64,000 nucleotides of DNA from Granulicatella elegans ATCC 700633. Its GTDB lineage: Bacteria; Bacillota; Bacilli; Lactobacillales; Aerococcaceae. The translations under genes and the position numbers were made by a program. The DNA is taken from the NCBI RefSeq assembly GCF_000162475.2, contig NZ_KI391971.1:1136911-1200910 (forward strand). Direction: 5' to 3'. The notes under the pieces were generated by a model. It was given only the letters and a program-made list of their open reading frames with translations, was not told the DNA's origin and did no database searches. Positions 8,933-18,200 of this stretch are shown here, in pieces. Position 1 is the first letter of the stretch, and every line of letters starts with the position of its first letter.

Positions 8933-9755
8933 AATATTCACCTTTATAATGTGTATAGCTTTTCTCTAAATCGATGAGTACCGCATCATGATGAGCAACC
9001 TGTTTTTCTACTGGTGGTGGAGTCATATAATCCCCAAAAGCAGTTTTTAAATAAGCATCATATCCAATTGGAATTGGTAATTCCGTTTCTTCAAAAGGAA
9101 GCCACAATGCATCCTCAAAACTTGAAATTGGATACTTCTTCTTCATATAGTATGGCCCAGAACACAGTTCAGTAATGCCATCACTTTCTTCTTTTGTATA
9201 TTTCGTCATTTCAGCTTCTGCTTTTTTCCATATTTTATAACGCAATTTTTTTGAAGGAACAAGTGCTAATAAAGCTTGACTTCCCCACTTCATAATTCCA
9301 CCATGTTTTTCTGGAATGGTTTGCGCACAAAATAGTGAATAGACTAAAGCAGCTATCACTTGTTTTTTTCGTGATAGCCCATTAGCTGGATAATAATCCA
9401 ATGGAAGGACATCTAAGGCTAATCCATGTGGAATATCCAAATCTTGTTGATAAGGTTTGATACATGTTGTTTGTGTATCTCTTATTGTAATAAATAAATT
9501 ACGGTCGATATAATTTTCATTACTTTTTGAAAGTTGATAACGACTATCTGCCTTTTGTGGCCAAAGCTGTGCTAATTTTTCATAATCTTTTCTTGGCATA
9601 AAGAAATCTAAATCATCATCCCAAGGAATAAATCCTTTATGTCGTAGAGTCCCAATTGCTCCTCCACCACATAAGTAGCAAAGTAAATCATTTTCCTTAC
9701 AAAATTGAACGAAATACTCTGCCATTTCTAAACACTTCGCTTGAAGTGGTTCCAT
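8922..9755 (-). CDS. LicD-family phosphotransferase
   Basis: A 277-residue protein with the LicD signature near the N-terminus: GGGAIGTLRHKGFIPWDDDL, with the metal-binding DDDLD, then RKDYEKL. LicD proteins move phosphocholine or polyol-phosphate groups from CDP-linked donors onto glycans. TarI and TarJ, which make CDP-ribitol, are encoded immediately upstream in the same transcript, so ribitol-5-phosphate is the most likely group moved (inference; the related fukutin and FKRP proteins use CDP-ribitol). No choline-uptake or licC-like gene is present here. GAGGTGA precedes the ATG. Confidence 0.85.
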   Translation of the reverse strand: MEPLQAKCLEMAEYFVQFCKENDLLCYLCGGGAIGTLRHKGFIPWDDDLDFFMPRKDYEKLAQLWPQKADSRYQLSKSNENYIDRNLFITIRDTQTTCIKPYQQDLDIPHGLALDVLPLDYYPANGLSRKKQVIAALVYSLFCAQTIPEKHGGIMKWGSQALLALVPSKKLRYKIWKKAEAEMTKYTKEESDGITELCSGPYYMKKKYPISSFEDALWLPFEETELPIPIGYDAYLKTAFGDYMTPPPVEKQVAHHDAVLIDLEKSYTHYKGEYYGK

Positions 9756-9770
9756 GATTTCACCTCATTA

Positions 9771-10799
9771 TTAAATATCCCATTTCGCAACTGTCTTAAA
9801 TGGTGTAACAGTATCTTCTTCAAAGAAATGATAAATGTCTTGGATATCTTGAATTTTATTTGATTCATGAATAATTAAATTCAATCTTGAATGTACTTGA
9901 GGACGTTCCATCATTTGAACAGCCCCTTCAAAATCTTCACGACCTGATCGTGAACTACCAACCCAAGTTAATCCTTTTTCTAAAATATCTCGTGTATTTA
10001 ATGGGACTTCAAATTCACTAACTCCCATCATAACGACTGCCCCTTGTGGTTTGATATGTTTAATAATATCTCGATAAGCTTCTTGAGTTCCCGTTCCACC
10101 AACGCATTCAAAAGCATGATCAAACGTGAAATCATCTTCAATTTCGCTCACATCATAGACTTCATCTGCAAAAGAGAATAAACGTAATTTATCATGATTT
10201 TTTCCAACAACAATAATCGTCGAGTTAGGGAATTTTTCTTTTGCAAGTGTCGCAACAACATATGCTAAACTTCCAGAACCCCATACCACAATACGATCTC
10301 TTTTTGAATGTGCTACTTGTTTCATTCTTGTAATTCCATGAATCCCAACAGAAACAAATTCTGTAATCGCAGCCACTTTTGATGGAATTGTTTCATATTT
10401 AACCACACGATTTTTAGGAATTGTGACAAATTCTCTCATAAATCCATCATGTCCACTTGAACGGAAATATCCGCCAGTTACATAATTTTCATAAAATTCT
10501 GTTCCCTCTTCAAATTCTTTTGGAGGTTGATTTGGAATCATGACTACTTTATCTCCTGGTTTATACGTTCCAGAAGCATCACTCACAACAATTCCACAAC
10601 ATTCGTGAATTAACGCCATCGGCAATTTCTTTTGCAAAATTTTAGGTGGTCGTGTTCCTTGGAAATAACGTTGGTCTGCATGACATAGTGCAATATAATT
10701 TGGTCTAACAACTACTGTATCTTCTTGCTCCATTTCAACGTCTTCATATTTCACAGAAAAATAATGCGGACGAATTAATTGATAAACTCGATTAATCAC
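9771..10799 (-). CDS. tarJ: Ribulose-5-phosphate reductase (TarJ type)
   Basis: A zinc-dependent alcohol-dehydrogenase-family protein (342 residues) with the catalytic-domain motifs CHADQRYFQGTRPP and HECCGIV and the Rossmann part VVWGSGSLAYVVATLA. TarJ reduces D-ribulose-5-phosphate to D-ribitol-5-phosphate with NADPH. The gene starts with GTG placed directly after the tarI stop codon, with GGGAGAG inside tarI as ribosome site, which means tight coupling. Together with TarI it supplies CDP-ribitol for a wall teichoic-acid-like polymer. Confidence 0.88.
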   Translation of the reverse strand: MINRVYQLIRPHYFSVKYEDVEMEQEDTVVVRPNYIALCHADQRYFQGTRPPKILQKKLPMALIHECCGIVVSDASGTYKPGDKVVMIPNQPPKEFEEGTEFYENYVTGGYFRSSGHDGFMREFVTIPKNRVVKYETIPSKVAAITEFVSVGIHGITRMKQVAHSKRDRIVVWGSGSLAYVVATLAKEKFPNSTIIVVGKNHDKLRLFSFADEVYDVSEIEDDFTFDHAFECVGGTGTQEAYRDIIKHIKPQGAVVMMGVSEFEVPLNTRDILEKGLTWVGSSRSGREDFEGAVQMMERPQVHSRLNLIIHESNKIQDIQDIYHFFEEDTVTPFKTVAKWDI

Positions 10800-11507
10800 T
10801 TAGATCTCTCCCAACATCGCTTCAGCAATTTTTAAATCCGTTACTGTGGTAATTTTAATATTTGAATATTCCCCTTGAACTAATCCAACAGGAGTATTAT
10901 TTAATACAAACACTTTACAAGCATCTGTTAAAATTTGTTTGACATCTTCTTCCATTGATTCATAAATATTTATAAATGCTTGAATTTTAAATGTTTGTGG
11001 TGTTTGTCCTTGATACATATGTGTACGATTTGGAATAGATGAAATAACTTTTCCATCTACAGACTCAACAATTGTATCATTTGCAAGAACGACTGTATCT
11101 GCTACATCGTACTCTTTCATTGCAGCAATATTTTCTTGAATCATTCGATATGAAACAAATGGTCGAACTGCATCATGAGTAATTAAAATATCATCTGTCG
11201 TTTCATCAGATTTTTCTTGGATATCATTAATAATATTCATAATACTATCGTTTCTATCTTTTCCACCTGAAACAACACGAATTTTTTCTTTTTGTGTTGG
11301 AACATATTTATGAATTAAATCTTCAAAATATGTCATCCAATTTGGATGAACTGCTACATATACGACATCAATATCTGGAACAAATAGGAATTTCTCAACG
11401 GTATGCATAATAATTGGTTTTTTTCCTAATGTTAAAAACTGTTTAGGCATATCTTGAATACCCATACGAGTTCCTGTTCCACCAGCTAGTATTCCAGCGT
11501 AAATCAT
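10800..11507 (-). CDS. tarI: Ribitol-5-phosphate cytidylyltransferase (TarI type)
   Basis: A 235-residue IspD-family nucleotidyltransferase. The N-terminal CTP-binding loop is AGGTGTRMG with DMPKQFLTLGKKPI; other family motifs are ITHDAVRPFVS and NRTHMYQGQTPQTF. It makes CDP-ribitol from CTP and ribitol-5-phosphate. IspD itself (MEP pathway) would look similar, but the neighbouring TarJ and LicD genes decide for TarI. AAGGAAG precedes the ATG. Confidence 0.9.
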   Translation of the reverse strand: MIYAGILAGGTGTRMGIQDMPKQFLTLGKKPIIMHTVEKFLFVPDIDVVYVAVHPNWMTYFEDLIHKYVPTQKEKIRVVSGGKDRNDSIMNIINDIQEKSDETTDDILITHDAVRPFVSYRMIQENIAAMKEYDVADTVVLANDTIVESVDGKVISSIPNRTHMYQGQTPQTFKIQAFINIYESMEEDVKQILTDACKVFVLNNTPVGLVQGEYSNIKITTVTDLKIAEAMLGEI

Positions 11508-11522
11508 TCGACTTCCTTCTTT

Positions 11523-12563
11523 CTATGGTGTAGTTAAATATAATAAGTTTTCTCTTTGTTGTAACAATGGATAAGTTGTTACTGGTTTTTGACCCAAATA
11601 TGAACGAATTAAGTTTGATTTTTCTAATAACTCTTCATCCGTTGCATAAGAATAGTAAATTTGTTCTCCAATTGAATTCGTTAATAATAATGAACGTTCT
11701 TCAATAAATGCTTGTTCTAAATGCTCAAAAGATGGTCCATAAGTATTTTTCAAAGCCATAAGTCTTCCTATCGGAATATCAGTTTTAACATTGTTTCTTA
11801 CAGCACTCATAATTTTTTCAAAATTTTTAATGGAACTAAAGGACATCAATTTATTCACTAATTGTTCAATGACTATTCTTTGACGTTTTTGGCGACCATA
11901 ATCTCCCTCTGGATCATCATAACGCATTCTTGCAAAACGCAATGCACTTTCTCCGTCTAATAATTCTGTTTTACCTTCTACAAATGAACGTTCTTCATAA
12001 GTAAAAGTTAGTGGACTTGTTACTTCAATTCCTCCGACTGCGTCAACAAATTCCATTAAACCAGCCATATTAATTTCCATATAAAAATCAATGCTTGTAT
12101 CAAATAATTTTTCTACAGAATTAATCGCCATTTTAGCTTGTCCAAATGCATAAGCATGATTGATTTTATCATACGTATTCATTCCTACAATTTCTGTATA
12201 AGTATCACGTGGAATACTTAATAATTGTGCTTTTTTCTCACTTGGATTAGCTGTTAATAAAAGCATTGTATCGCTACGTCCATCTTCCGCTGGTCGACCA
12301 TATGCCCCATTATCAATACCTAATAATAAAATATTAATGGGTTTAGCATTCTCAATAATCTCATTTGCTTCTTCTTCAGTACGATTCCCAACATCTTGAG
12401 TAATTTGATGAATCGTATTATGAAATAAATTTAGTTTATCTGCAAAAATTATTGAACCGCCAACTATTAATGCTGTGATGAATATGAAAATAAATAATAA
12501 TTTACCTTTTTTCTTTTTTTGTCTTCTTTTGGAACGAAGACCAAAATCATGATGTTCTACCAT
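11523..12563 (-). CDS. LytR-CpsA-Psr (LCP) family ligase
   Basis: A 346-residue protein with a short basic N-terminus (RSKRRQKKKKGK), one membrane anchor at about residues 24-42 and an extracellular LCP domain. Family motifs are LLLGIDNGAYGRPAEDGRSD, SIPRDTYTEI, NHAYAFGQ and RFARMRYDDPEGDYGRQKRQ. LCP enzymes transfer lipid-linked wall glycopolymers to peptidoglycan. It is the second of two LCP genes in a row, closely similar in their catalytic parts. Both probably attach the polymer made by this cluster. Confidence 0.92.
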   Translation of the reverse strand: MVEHHDFGLRSKRRQKKKKGKLLFIFIFITALIVGGSIIFADKLNLFHNTIHQITQDVGNRTEEEANEIIENAKPINILLLGIDNGAYGRPAEDGRSDTMLLLTANPSEKKAQLLSIPRDTYTEIVGMNTYDKINHAYAFGQAKMAINSVEKLFDTSIDFYMEINMAGLMEFVDAVGGIEVTSPLTFTYEERSFVEGKTELLDGESALRFARMRYDDPEGDYGRQKRQRIVIEQLVNKLMSFSSIKNFEKIMSAVRNNVKTDIPIGRLMALKNTYGPSFEHLEQAFIEERSLLLTNSIGEQIYYSYATDEELLEKSNLIRSYLGQKPVTTYPLLQQRENLLYLTTP

Positions 12564-12594
12564 TTTCTTTCCTCAAATTCTTTATAGATTCTGC

Positions 12595-13965
12595 TTATTG
12601 ATTATTTGTACCATTGCCTTCTGTTTGAGCAGGTCTTGGTGCAATTGTGGTATTACTTGGTGCAGGAGCAAGCTCTACTGAACTTGGTTGAGTTCGAGTA
12701 GGTGCTACAGTCGTTGGTTGACTTGGTTGCACAGGTTGATTCGATTGAGTATTTCTTGTAGTTTCAACTTTGTTATCATCGACTCTTTGAACTGATGAAG
12801 TTGTTGTAGTTGATTGTGACGGAGTCACTGGAGCTACTGGAGCCACTGGAGCTACTGGAGCTATCGGTTGAGTATTTTCTACCGGTGGCACATATGCTGG
12901 TTCTACATACTCATCTGTTATTTCTTCTTGATAAAATGATGGATTTGTTGGTTGATGATTTTCAACATTTGGTACTGTTTGTGTTTCTTTTGTTTCAATA
13001 TGTTTTAAAGTATCTACTTTTTCTAATTCAAGATTTTCACGTAATACATTTGAAATACGGATTTTTTCCTCTTCCGGAACTACAAAATAATAAATACCAC
13101 CTATCATTGTACCAGAACCGCTAATCGTATCCGTTTCAAAATTTTGTAATGCTTTTGGATAATTATTTTTTACAGATAATAATTTTTCTATTGTAAAATT
13201 CGTTCGAACAGAATTTTCTAATGTTTTCAAAATTTCTTCATAACGAGTTACAGAAGAAATGTTTAAAAGTTTCTCTACTAATTTTTGAATCACATATTGT
13301 TGACGTTTTTGACGTCCCATATCTCCTTCTGGATCATCATAACGCATTCTTGCATATCTTAAAGCTGCTTCTCCGTCTACATGTCGGAATTCTCCTTCAG
13401 TAAAGGATTCTCCTTCATAAGTAAATGTTAAAATTGGAGTAATATCTAATCCTCCAACTGCATCCACTAATCCCATTAAACCGCCCATATCAACTGTTAC
13501 ATAATAGTCGATAGGGATATTTAACATGTTTTGAACACTGTTAATAGACATCGATTCTTGACCAAATGCATATGCATGATTAATTTTATCATTTGTTCCA
13601 TAACCGATAATTTCTGTATAGGAATCACGAGGAATACTTATAATTGTAGTTTTTCCTAATTTTTCATTAACCGTTACGACTAACATTGTATCACTACGGC
13701 CTACTTCTGTTCCTCTTCCATATGCCCCATTATCAATTCCTAATAATAGTACTGAAAAACTATCATTATCTTTTATTTGTTTATCTCGTAAATTTACAGT
13801 TTCTACTTTTTGATGAATGCTATTTTCAGTTTTAGCTAATCTAGCTCGAATATAAGCCCCTGTTACCGTAATTAAAGTTGCTGCTAATACAATAAAAAAT
13901 ATTGTCCATTTTCTTCTTTTATTTTTTTGAATTTTCTGATGAATATGATTTTCTAATCTGCTCAA
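12595..13965 (-). CDS. LytR-CpsA-Psr (LCP) family ligase with Pro/Thr-rich tail
   Basis: An LCP protein of 456 residues with a membrane anchor at about 20-38 and the motifs LLLGIDNGAYGRGTEVGRSD, SIPRDSYTEI and RYARMRYDDPEGDMGRQKRQ. Unlike its downstream paralogue it has a tail of about 120 residues rich in Pro, Thr, Val and Gln, with a PVAPVAPVAPVTPSQS repeat, probably wall-spanning. There is no ATG at a sensible place. TTG at 13965 has GAGAGG nine bases upstream, whereas TTG at 13974 abuts it. An extended -10 promoter lies just upstream. Confidence 0.88.
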   Translation of the reverse strand: MSRLENHIHQKIQKNKRRKWTIFFIVLAATLITVTGAYIRARLAKTENSIHQKVETVNLRDKQIKDNDSFSVLLLGIDNGAYGRGTEVGRSDTMLVVTVNEKLGKTTIISIPRDSYTEIIGYGTNDKINHAYAFGQESMSINSVQNMLNIPIDYYVTVDMGGLMGLVDAVGGLDITPILTFTYEGESFTEGEFRHVDGEAALRYARMRYDDPEGDMGRQKRQQYVIQKLVEKLLNISSVTRYEEILKTLENSVRTNFTIEKLLSVKNNYPKALQNFETDTISGSGTMIGGIYYFVVPEEEKIRISNVLRENLELEKVDTLKHIETKETQTVPNVENHQPTNPSFYQEEITDEYVEPAYVPPVENTQPIAPVAPVAPVAPVTPSQSTTTTSSVQRVDDNKVETTRNTQSNQPVQPSQPTTVAPTRTQPSSVELAPAPSNTTIAPRPAQTEGNGTNNQ

Positions 13966-13999
13966 ACTGTTCAACCTCTCTTTTATCTATAATCAATTT

Positions 14000-14008
14000 A
14001 TTATACCA
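14000..14008 (-). promoter_or_regulatory. Extended -10 promoter before the LCP-tarIJ part of the cluster
   Basis: The minus strand reads TGGTATAAT, an extended -10 element (TGn followed by a perfect TATAAT). The -35 region is weak. It would start a transcript about 28 bases before the TTG at 13965. Confidence 0.5.
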
Positions 14009-14054
14009 TAATTCCTCTTAATCTTGAGGAGAGATTTACTACTTTTTAATAATT

Positions 14055-15068
14055 TTACAGTTCATTATTTTCAAAATAAGTTTTCTTCCACCAAAATCCT
14101 TCAATCCAGCCACGAATAGTTCCAATTCCATAAGAGATATGGACAGAAATTATCATGAATGGAATCAATAATCGAGTGATATGAAATGGATGTGTCATGA
14201 TTTCAAATACTGATAATCCAATAATCGCTAGTAAATAGATACTCACTAATAGGAAAAATGGTAACGCGGAGATACCTGAAATTAAAATCGTTGCTAATAA
14301 CGTACTTACAAAAATTCCAGGTACAAAATGGAATAAAGATAAACATTCACGGCAAACATGACTTGTCAATCCAATCCAATAACCATTTCCATATTTTTGT
14401 TTTAACATTTTTGAGTAAGTTGGACGTATATATTGGAAAGATTCAATCGAAGTATCATACCAAATTTTAAATCCATTTTTACGAATACGATAATGAAACT
14501 CATTATCTTCCGTACGAACTAATTTTTCGTCAAAATATCCAACCTTTTCAATTACTTCTTTATGATACATACCTTGGAATACAGAATCGACATATCGACT
14601 CTCATCACCTTTACGATAATTAGCGATGCTACTACCTAATGCAGATTCTTCTACAATATGTAATGTTTTTGCTAACTCATCATCTGTTTCAACAATCGTT
14701 GGTCTTCTTCCCCCACAAACTCTTTCTCCTCTTTCAATCACATCTACATTATTTTCAATAAAATCTTCTGGAATATGAGAATGAGCATCAATTTTTAAAT
14801 AACAATCTCCATCGGAATGTTTAAACCCTAAATTTAAACCTGTATTTAATGTTTTCTTTGGATTATCAAAAATCTTAATTGCATAAAATTCATGTTGATA
14901 CTTTTCTTGAAATTCATTCATTAAATTTCTTGTTCGGTCTGTTGACATCGCATTAATTAAAACAATTTCAATTTGTTTATGTGGATAAGTTTGATGTACT
15001 AAACTTTCAAAAATTGCTGGTAAATAATTTTCTTCGTTATAAGCGCTAATTGATACTGAAACTAACAT
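14055..15068 (-). CDS. Membrane glycosyltransferase family 2 (ExoA/CpsO-like)
   Basis: A 337-residue GT2 enzyme. The GT-A domain (about 1-235) starts with SVSISAYNEENYLPAIFESL. It has KIDAHSHIPEDFIENN as the metal-site region and RTEDNEFHYRIRKNGFKIW as the acceptor-side ED motif. Three to four membrane helices follow in the last 100 residues (about 240-325). It probably adds a sugar to the undecaprenyl-linked intermediate at the inner membrane face. A hairpin separates it from the upstream dehydratase gene, so it may be expressed at a lower or separately controlled level. Confidence 0.85.
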   Translation of the reverse strand: MLVSVSISAYNEENYLPAIFESLVHQTYPHKQIEIVLINAMSTDRTRNLMNEFQEKYQHEFYAIKIFDNPKKTLNTGLNLGFKHSDGDCYLKIDAHSHIPEDFIENNVDVIERGERVCGGRRPTIVETDDELAKTLHIVEESALGSSIANYRKGDESRYVDSVFQGMYHKEVIEKVGYFDEKLVRTEDNEFHYRIRKNGFKIWYDTSIESFQYIRPTYSKMLKQKYGNGYWIGLTSHVCRECLSLFHFVPGIFVSTLLATILISGISALPFFLLVSIYLLAIIGLSVFEIMTHPFHITRLLIPFMIISVHISYGIGTIRGWIEGFWWKKTYFENNEL

Positions 15069-15093
15069 AATTTCTCCTTAATCTTTGTTTATG

Positions 15094-15124
15094 AAAAGAA
15101 GGCTGGAGCATTGTCCAGCCTTCT
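15094..15124 (-). terminator. Strong hairpin between capD-like gene and GT2 gene
   Basis: An 11-bp perfect stem AGAAGGCTGGA / TCCAGCCTTCT with a six-base loop is followed on the minus strand by a short TTTTC run. The weak U-tract fits a partial terminator inside the operon rather than a full stop. Confidence 0.6.
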
Positions 15125-15129
15125 CTATT

Positions 15130-16935
15130 TTATTTCTTTTTATTCGCAATATCAATCAATTCATCGTGTAATTCTTGTTCTGAATAATCTTCAAATTTTT
15201 CAATAAAGTCATAAACACGATCAATTTTTGAATTGTCTGCAATTCCAATATGAATTTTAGGGAAGATTTGTTTTGGATTAATTTCTCCCTCGTTCAATAA
15301 CTCTTCATACATTTTTTCACCAGGACGTAAACCAGTAAATTTAATTTCAATATCATCTTCACTGTAACCTGATAGACGGATTAGATTTTTCGCTAAATCA
15401 ACAATACGAACTGGTTTACCCATATCTAATACGAAAATTTCTCCTCCACGTGCTAGAGAGCCAGCCTGAATTACTAATTGTGCTGCTTCTGGAATCGTCA
15501 TAAAGTAACGAACGATATCTGGATGAGTTACTGTAATTGGACCACCTTTAGCAATTTGTTTCTTAAATAACGGAATTACAGAACCTCTTGATCCTAATAC
15601 ATTCCCGAAACGTACGGCTACATATTTCGTTGAATCACTTTTTGTTGCCATATCTTGAACAATCATTTCACATAAACGTTTTGTTGCACCCATAATATTC
15701 GGCGGGTTAACAGCCTTATCCGTTGAAATCATTACAAAAGTTTTTACTTTTGCATGATTCGCAGCTTCAGCAACATTACGAGTTCCTAAAATATTATTTT
15801 TTACTGCTTCTCTTGGATTAATTTCCATTAAAGGCACATGTTTATGTGCAGCAGCATGATACACAACATCTGGACGATATTTTTCCATCACTTCAAATAT
15901 ACGTTTTCTATCTTGAACATCAGCAATAACAGGCGTAATTCTAAAATGTTCTGCATATTTTCCAAGTAATTCCATATTTAATTGATAAATACTATTTTCT
16001 CCATGTCCTAAAATAATTAATTCTTTTGGACGGAATGAAGAAACTTGTCTACAAATTTCAGAACCGATTGAGCCACCTGCCCCAGTTACTAAAATACGTT
16101 TTCCACGTAATTGTTTTTCAATTAATGTTTGATCCAATTCGACTGGATCTCGTCCTAGTAAATCTTCGATTTCAACATTTCTTAATTGTTGTACATGTAA
16201 GTTTCCTGACATGACTTCATCGATATTTGGAAGAATCACGCATTCTGCTCCAGTTTTACGAGCAACATCATATACTTCGTTTAATTTTTTATTTGGTAAC
16301 GAAGGCATTGCAATTACAACTTTTGTAATTCCCATCTGTTGAACAATTTTTTCAATATCTTTTGTCGTTCCTAAAATTCGAACCCCATAAATATCTTTTC
16401 TTTGTTTTTCTTGATCATCATCAACAAAAGCTACAGGCATCATTCTCATTTTTGGATGCATTAACATTTGACGTACTAATAATGTTCCTGCTGCTCCTGC
16501 CCCAACGATTAAAGTTGGTTTCGCATTTTCCATAACAACACTATCTACAAAGTACTCTCTAAAAATACGCATCGATAGTCGAACGCCACCTACTGCACAA
16601 ACAAGTAATAGCCATAACACGACTACAAATTGCCAAGTTACTAATGTTTTAAACCAAACAATTCCTGCAATGGTTGAAACAATAACTGCAGCACTGACAC
16701 ATTTTACAACAGTAATAACTTCATAAACACTCGCATATTCCCAATCTCTCCAATATAAATTTAAGAAATAGGAAAATACATAATAAGCTGCTAGAGATAA
16801 TAATGCTGTAACTGTTAAGGCATGAATGTTACGAATAAGCCCTTCTGTTACAAGTCTAAAACTTAAAAATACAGAACCTAATACGATGATTGAGTCTAAT
16901 ACGAATAGTAATAAAATTTTTAATCGATTATTCAT
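15130..16935 (-). CDS. Nucleoside-diphosphate-sugar 4,6-dehydratase (CapD/PglF-like)
   Basis: A 601-residue membrane protein. Four membrane helices (about residues 8-110) precede a CoA-binding-like domain (VGAGAAGTLLVRQMLMHPK) and a short-chain dehydrogenase/epimerase domain. The latter has the NAD loop TGAGGSIGSEICRQ near residue 285 and the active-site region STDKAVNPPNIMGATKR, where Met stands in place of the usual Tyr, typical of PglF-type enzymes. These convert UDP-GlcNAc to the 4-keto-6-deoxy sugar. The adjacent DegT aminotransferase would aminate C4. This suggests an initiating amino sugar such as AATGal or a bacillosamine precursor. Confidence 0.88.
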   Translation of the reverse strand: MNNRLKILLLFVLDSIIVLGSVFLSFRLVTEGLIRNIHALTVTALLSLAAYYVFSYFLNLYWRDWEYASVYEVITVVKCVSAAVIVSTIAGIVWFKTLVTWQFVVVLWLLLVCAVGGVRLSMRIFREYFVDSVVMENAKPTLIVGAGAAGTLLVRQMLMHPKMRMMPVAFVDDDQEKQRKDIYGVRILGTTKDIEKIVQQMGITKVVIAMPSLPNKKLNEVYDVARKTGAECVILPNIDEVMSGNLHVQQLRNVEIEDLLGRDPVELDQTLIEKQLRGKRILVTGAGGSIGSEICRQVSSFRPKELIILGHGENSIYQLNMELLGKYAEHFRITPVIADVQDRKRIFEVMEKYRPDVVYHAAAHKHVPLMEINPREAVKNNILGTRNVAEAANHAKVKTFVMISTDKAVNPPNIMGATKRLCEMIVQDMATKSDSTKYVAVRFGNVLGSRGSVIPLFKKQIAKGGPITVTHPDIVRYFMTIPEAAQLVIQAGSLARGGEIFVLDMGKPVRIVDLAKNLIRLSGYSEDDIEIKFTGLRPGEKMYEELLNEGEINPKQIFPKIHIGIADNSKIDRVYDFIEKFEDYSEQELHDELIDIANKKK

Positions 16936-16958
16936 CTACACTTCTCCTTACTCCATCA

Positions 16959-18173
16959 TTAAGCTTCTAATACTTCTTGAACGACTTCTTTATAGTTTTG
17001 AATAATATATTGAATATCTTCGTCCATTAGTAAAGTGTGTAATGGTAAGGTCACTTCATTTTCAAAATAACGATAAGCTTGAGGATAATCTTTAATATCG
17101 AATCCTAAATTTTTATAGGCTGTTAATAATGGTAATGGTTTATAGTGCACATTACATGAAATACCACGCTCTGCCATTTTTTCAATAATCAAACCTCTTT
17201 GTTCGTAAGAAGCCCCATTTACTCTTGTAATATATAAATGTCTTGAAGATTCATAATGATCTGTTTGATGTGGTAACACTTGGATAAGTTCAGATTTTAA
17301 CCCAGCATCTAATTGGTTTACGATTTCTTTTCTACGATTTAAAATCCCTTCATAGCGTTCTAATTGAGCTAAACCAATGGCTGCCATAATATCTGCCATA
17401 TTACATTTGTACCCTGGAATTTCAATATCATATTCCCATGAACCTGGTTTTGTCTTCGCTAAGGCATCTTTTGTTTGTCCATGTAAGGAATAAATTTGGA
17501 AAGCTCGATAAATTTCTTCATCATTTAATCCGTTCTTAGGATTCCAAGTAATACAACCACCTTCAGCAGTTGTTAAATTTTTAACTGCATGGAATGAATA
17601 AGAAGCAAAGTCAGCCACTTGAGCAACTGATAATCCATTAATTGTTGTTCCCATCGCATGAGCTGAATCTGAAACTACAATAATTCGATTAAAGTGAGCT
17701 TGCAAGGCATTATTTGCTGAAAATAAATCTTTTTTCTTTTCTACTACTTCAAAAATACGAGTATAATCGCAAGGAACTCCACCTAATTCAACAGGAATAA
17801 TCACTTTAGTCGCTGGTGTTATCGCTTGTTCTAATAAATCATAATTCATTTCATAGTGGTTTTCTTGAATATCTACTAATACTGGAGTTGCTCCAACATG
17901 TTCGATTACACTACATGAAGCTGTATAAGTATAGGCAGGAACGATAACTTCGTCTCCTTCACCAATTCCTAATACTCGTAAAGCTAATTCCAATGCAGCT
18001 GTTGCTGAATTTAAACAAACTGTTTTATCCGTTCCTAAATAAGCTGCTAATTGTCTTTCAAACTCTTTTGTTTTTGGTCCAGTTGTAAGCCAACCAGATT
18101 TAAGCACTTCTGTTACTAATTCAATTTCTCGATTGCTAATATCTGGTGGTGAAAATGGAATATTTCTAATCAT
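16959..18173 (-). CDS. DegT/DnrJ/EryC1/StrS-type sugar aminotransferase
   Basis: A 404-residue PLP enzyme. LNSATAALELALRVLGI and VPAYTYTASCSVIEHVGATP form the cofactor and substrate regions; SDSAHAMGTTINGL carries the phosphate-side Asp. The PLP lysine sits in SFHAVKNLTTAEGG. The family aminates keto-sugar nucleotides. Together with the downstream CapD/PglF-like dehydratase the likely product is a UDP-4-amino-4,6-dideoxy-N-acetylhexosamine. No acetyltransferase of the PglD type is next to it, so the amine may stay free. GGAGG lies 9 bases before the ATG. Confidence 0.88.
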   Translation of the reverse strand: MIRNIPFSPPDISNREIELVTEVLKSGWLTTGPKTKEFERQLAAYLGTDKTVCLNSATAALELALRVLGIGEGDEVIVPAYTYTASCSVIEHVGATPVLVDIQENHYEMNYDLLEQAITPATKVIIPVELGGVPCDYTRIFEVVEKKKDLFSANNALQAHFNRIIVVSDSAHAMGTTINGLSVAQVADFASYSFHAVKNLTTAEGGCITWNPKNGLNDEEIYRAFQIYSLHGQTKDALAKTKPGSWEYDIEIPGYKCNMADIMAAIGLAQLERYEGILNRRKEIVNQLDAGLKSELIQVLPHQTDHYESSRHLYITRVNGASYEQRGLIIEKMAERGISCNVHYKPLPLLTAYKNLGFDIKDYPQAYRYFENEVTLPLHTLLMDEDIQYIIQNYKEVVQEVLEA

Positions 18174-18200
18174 GTCTCTTAACCTCCGATTGTTTATTTA

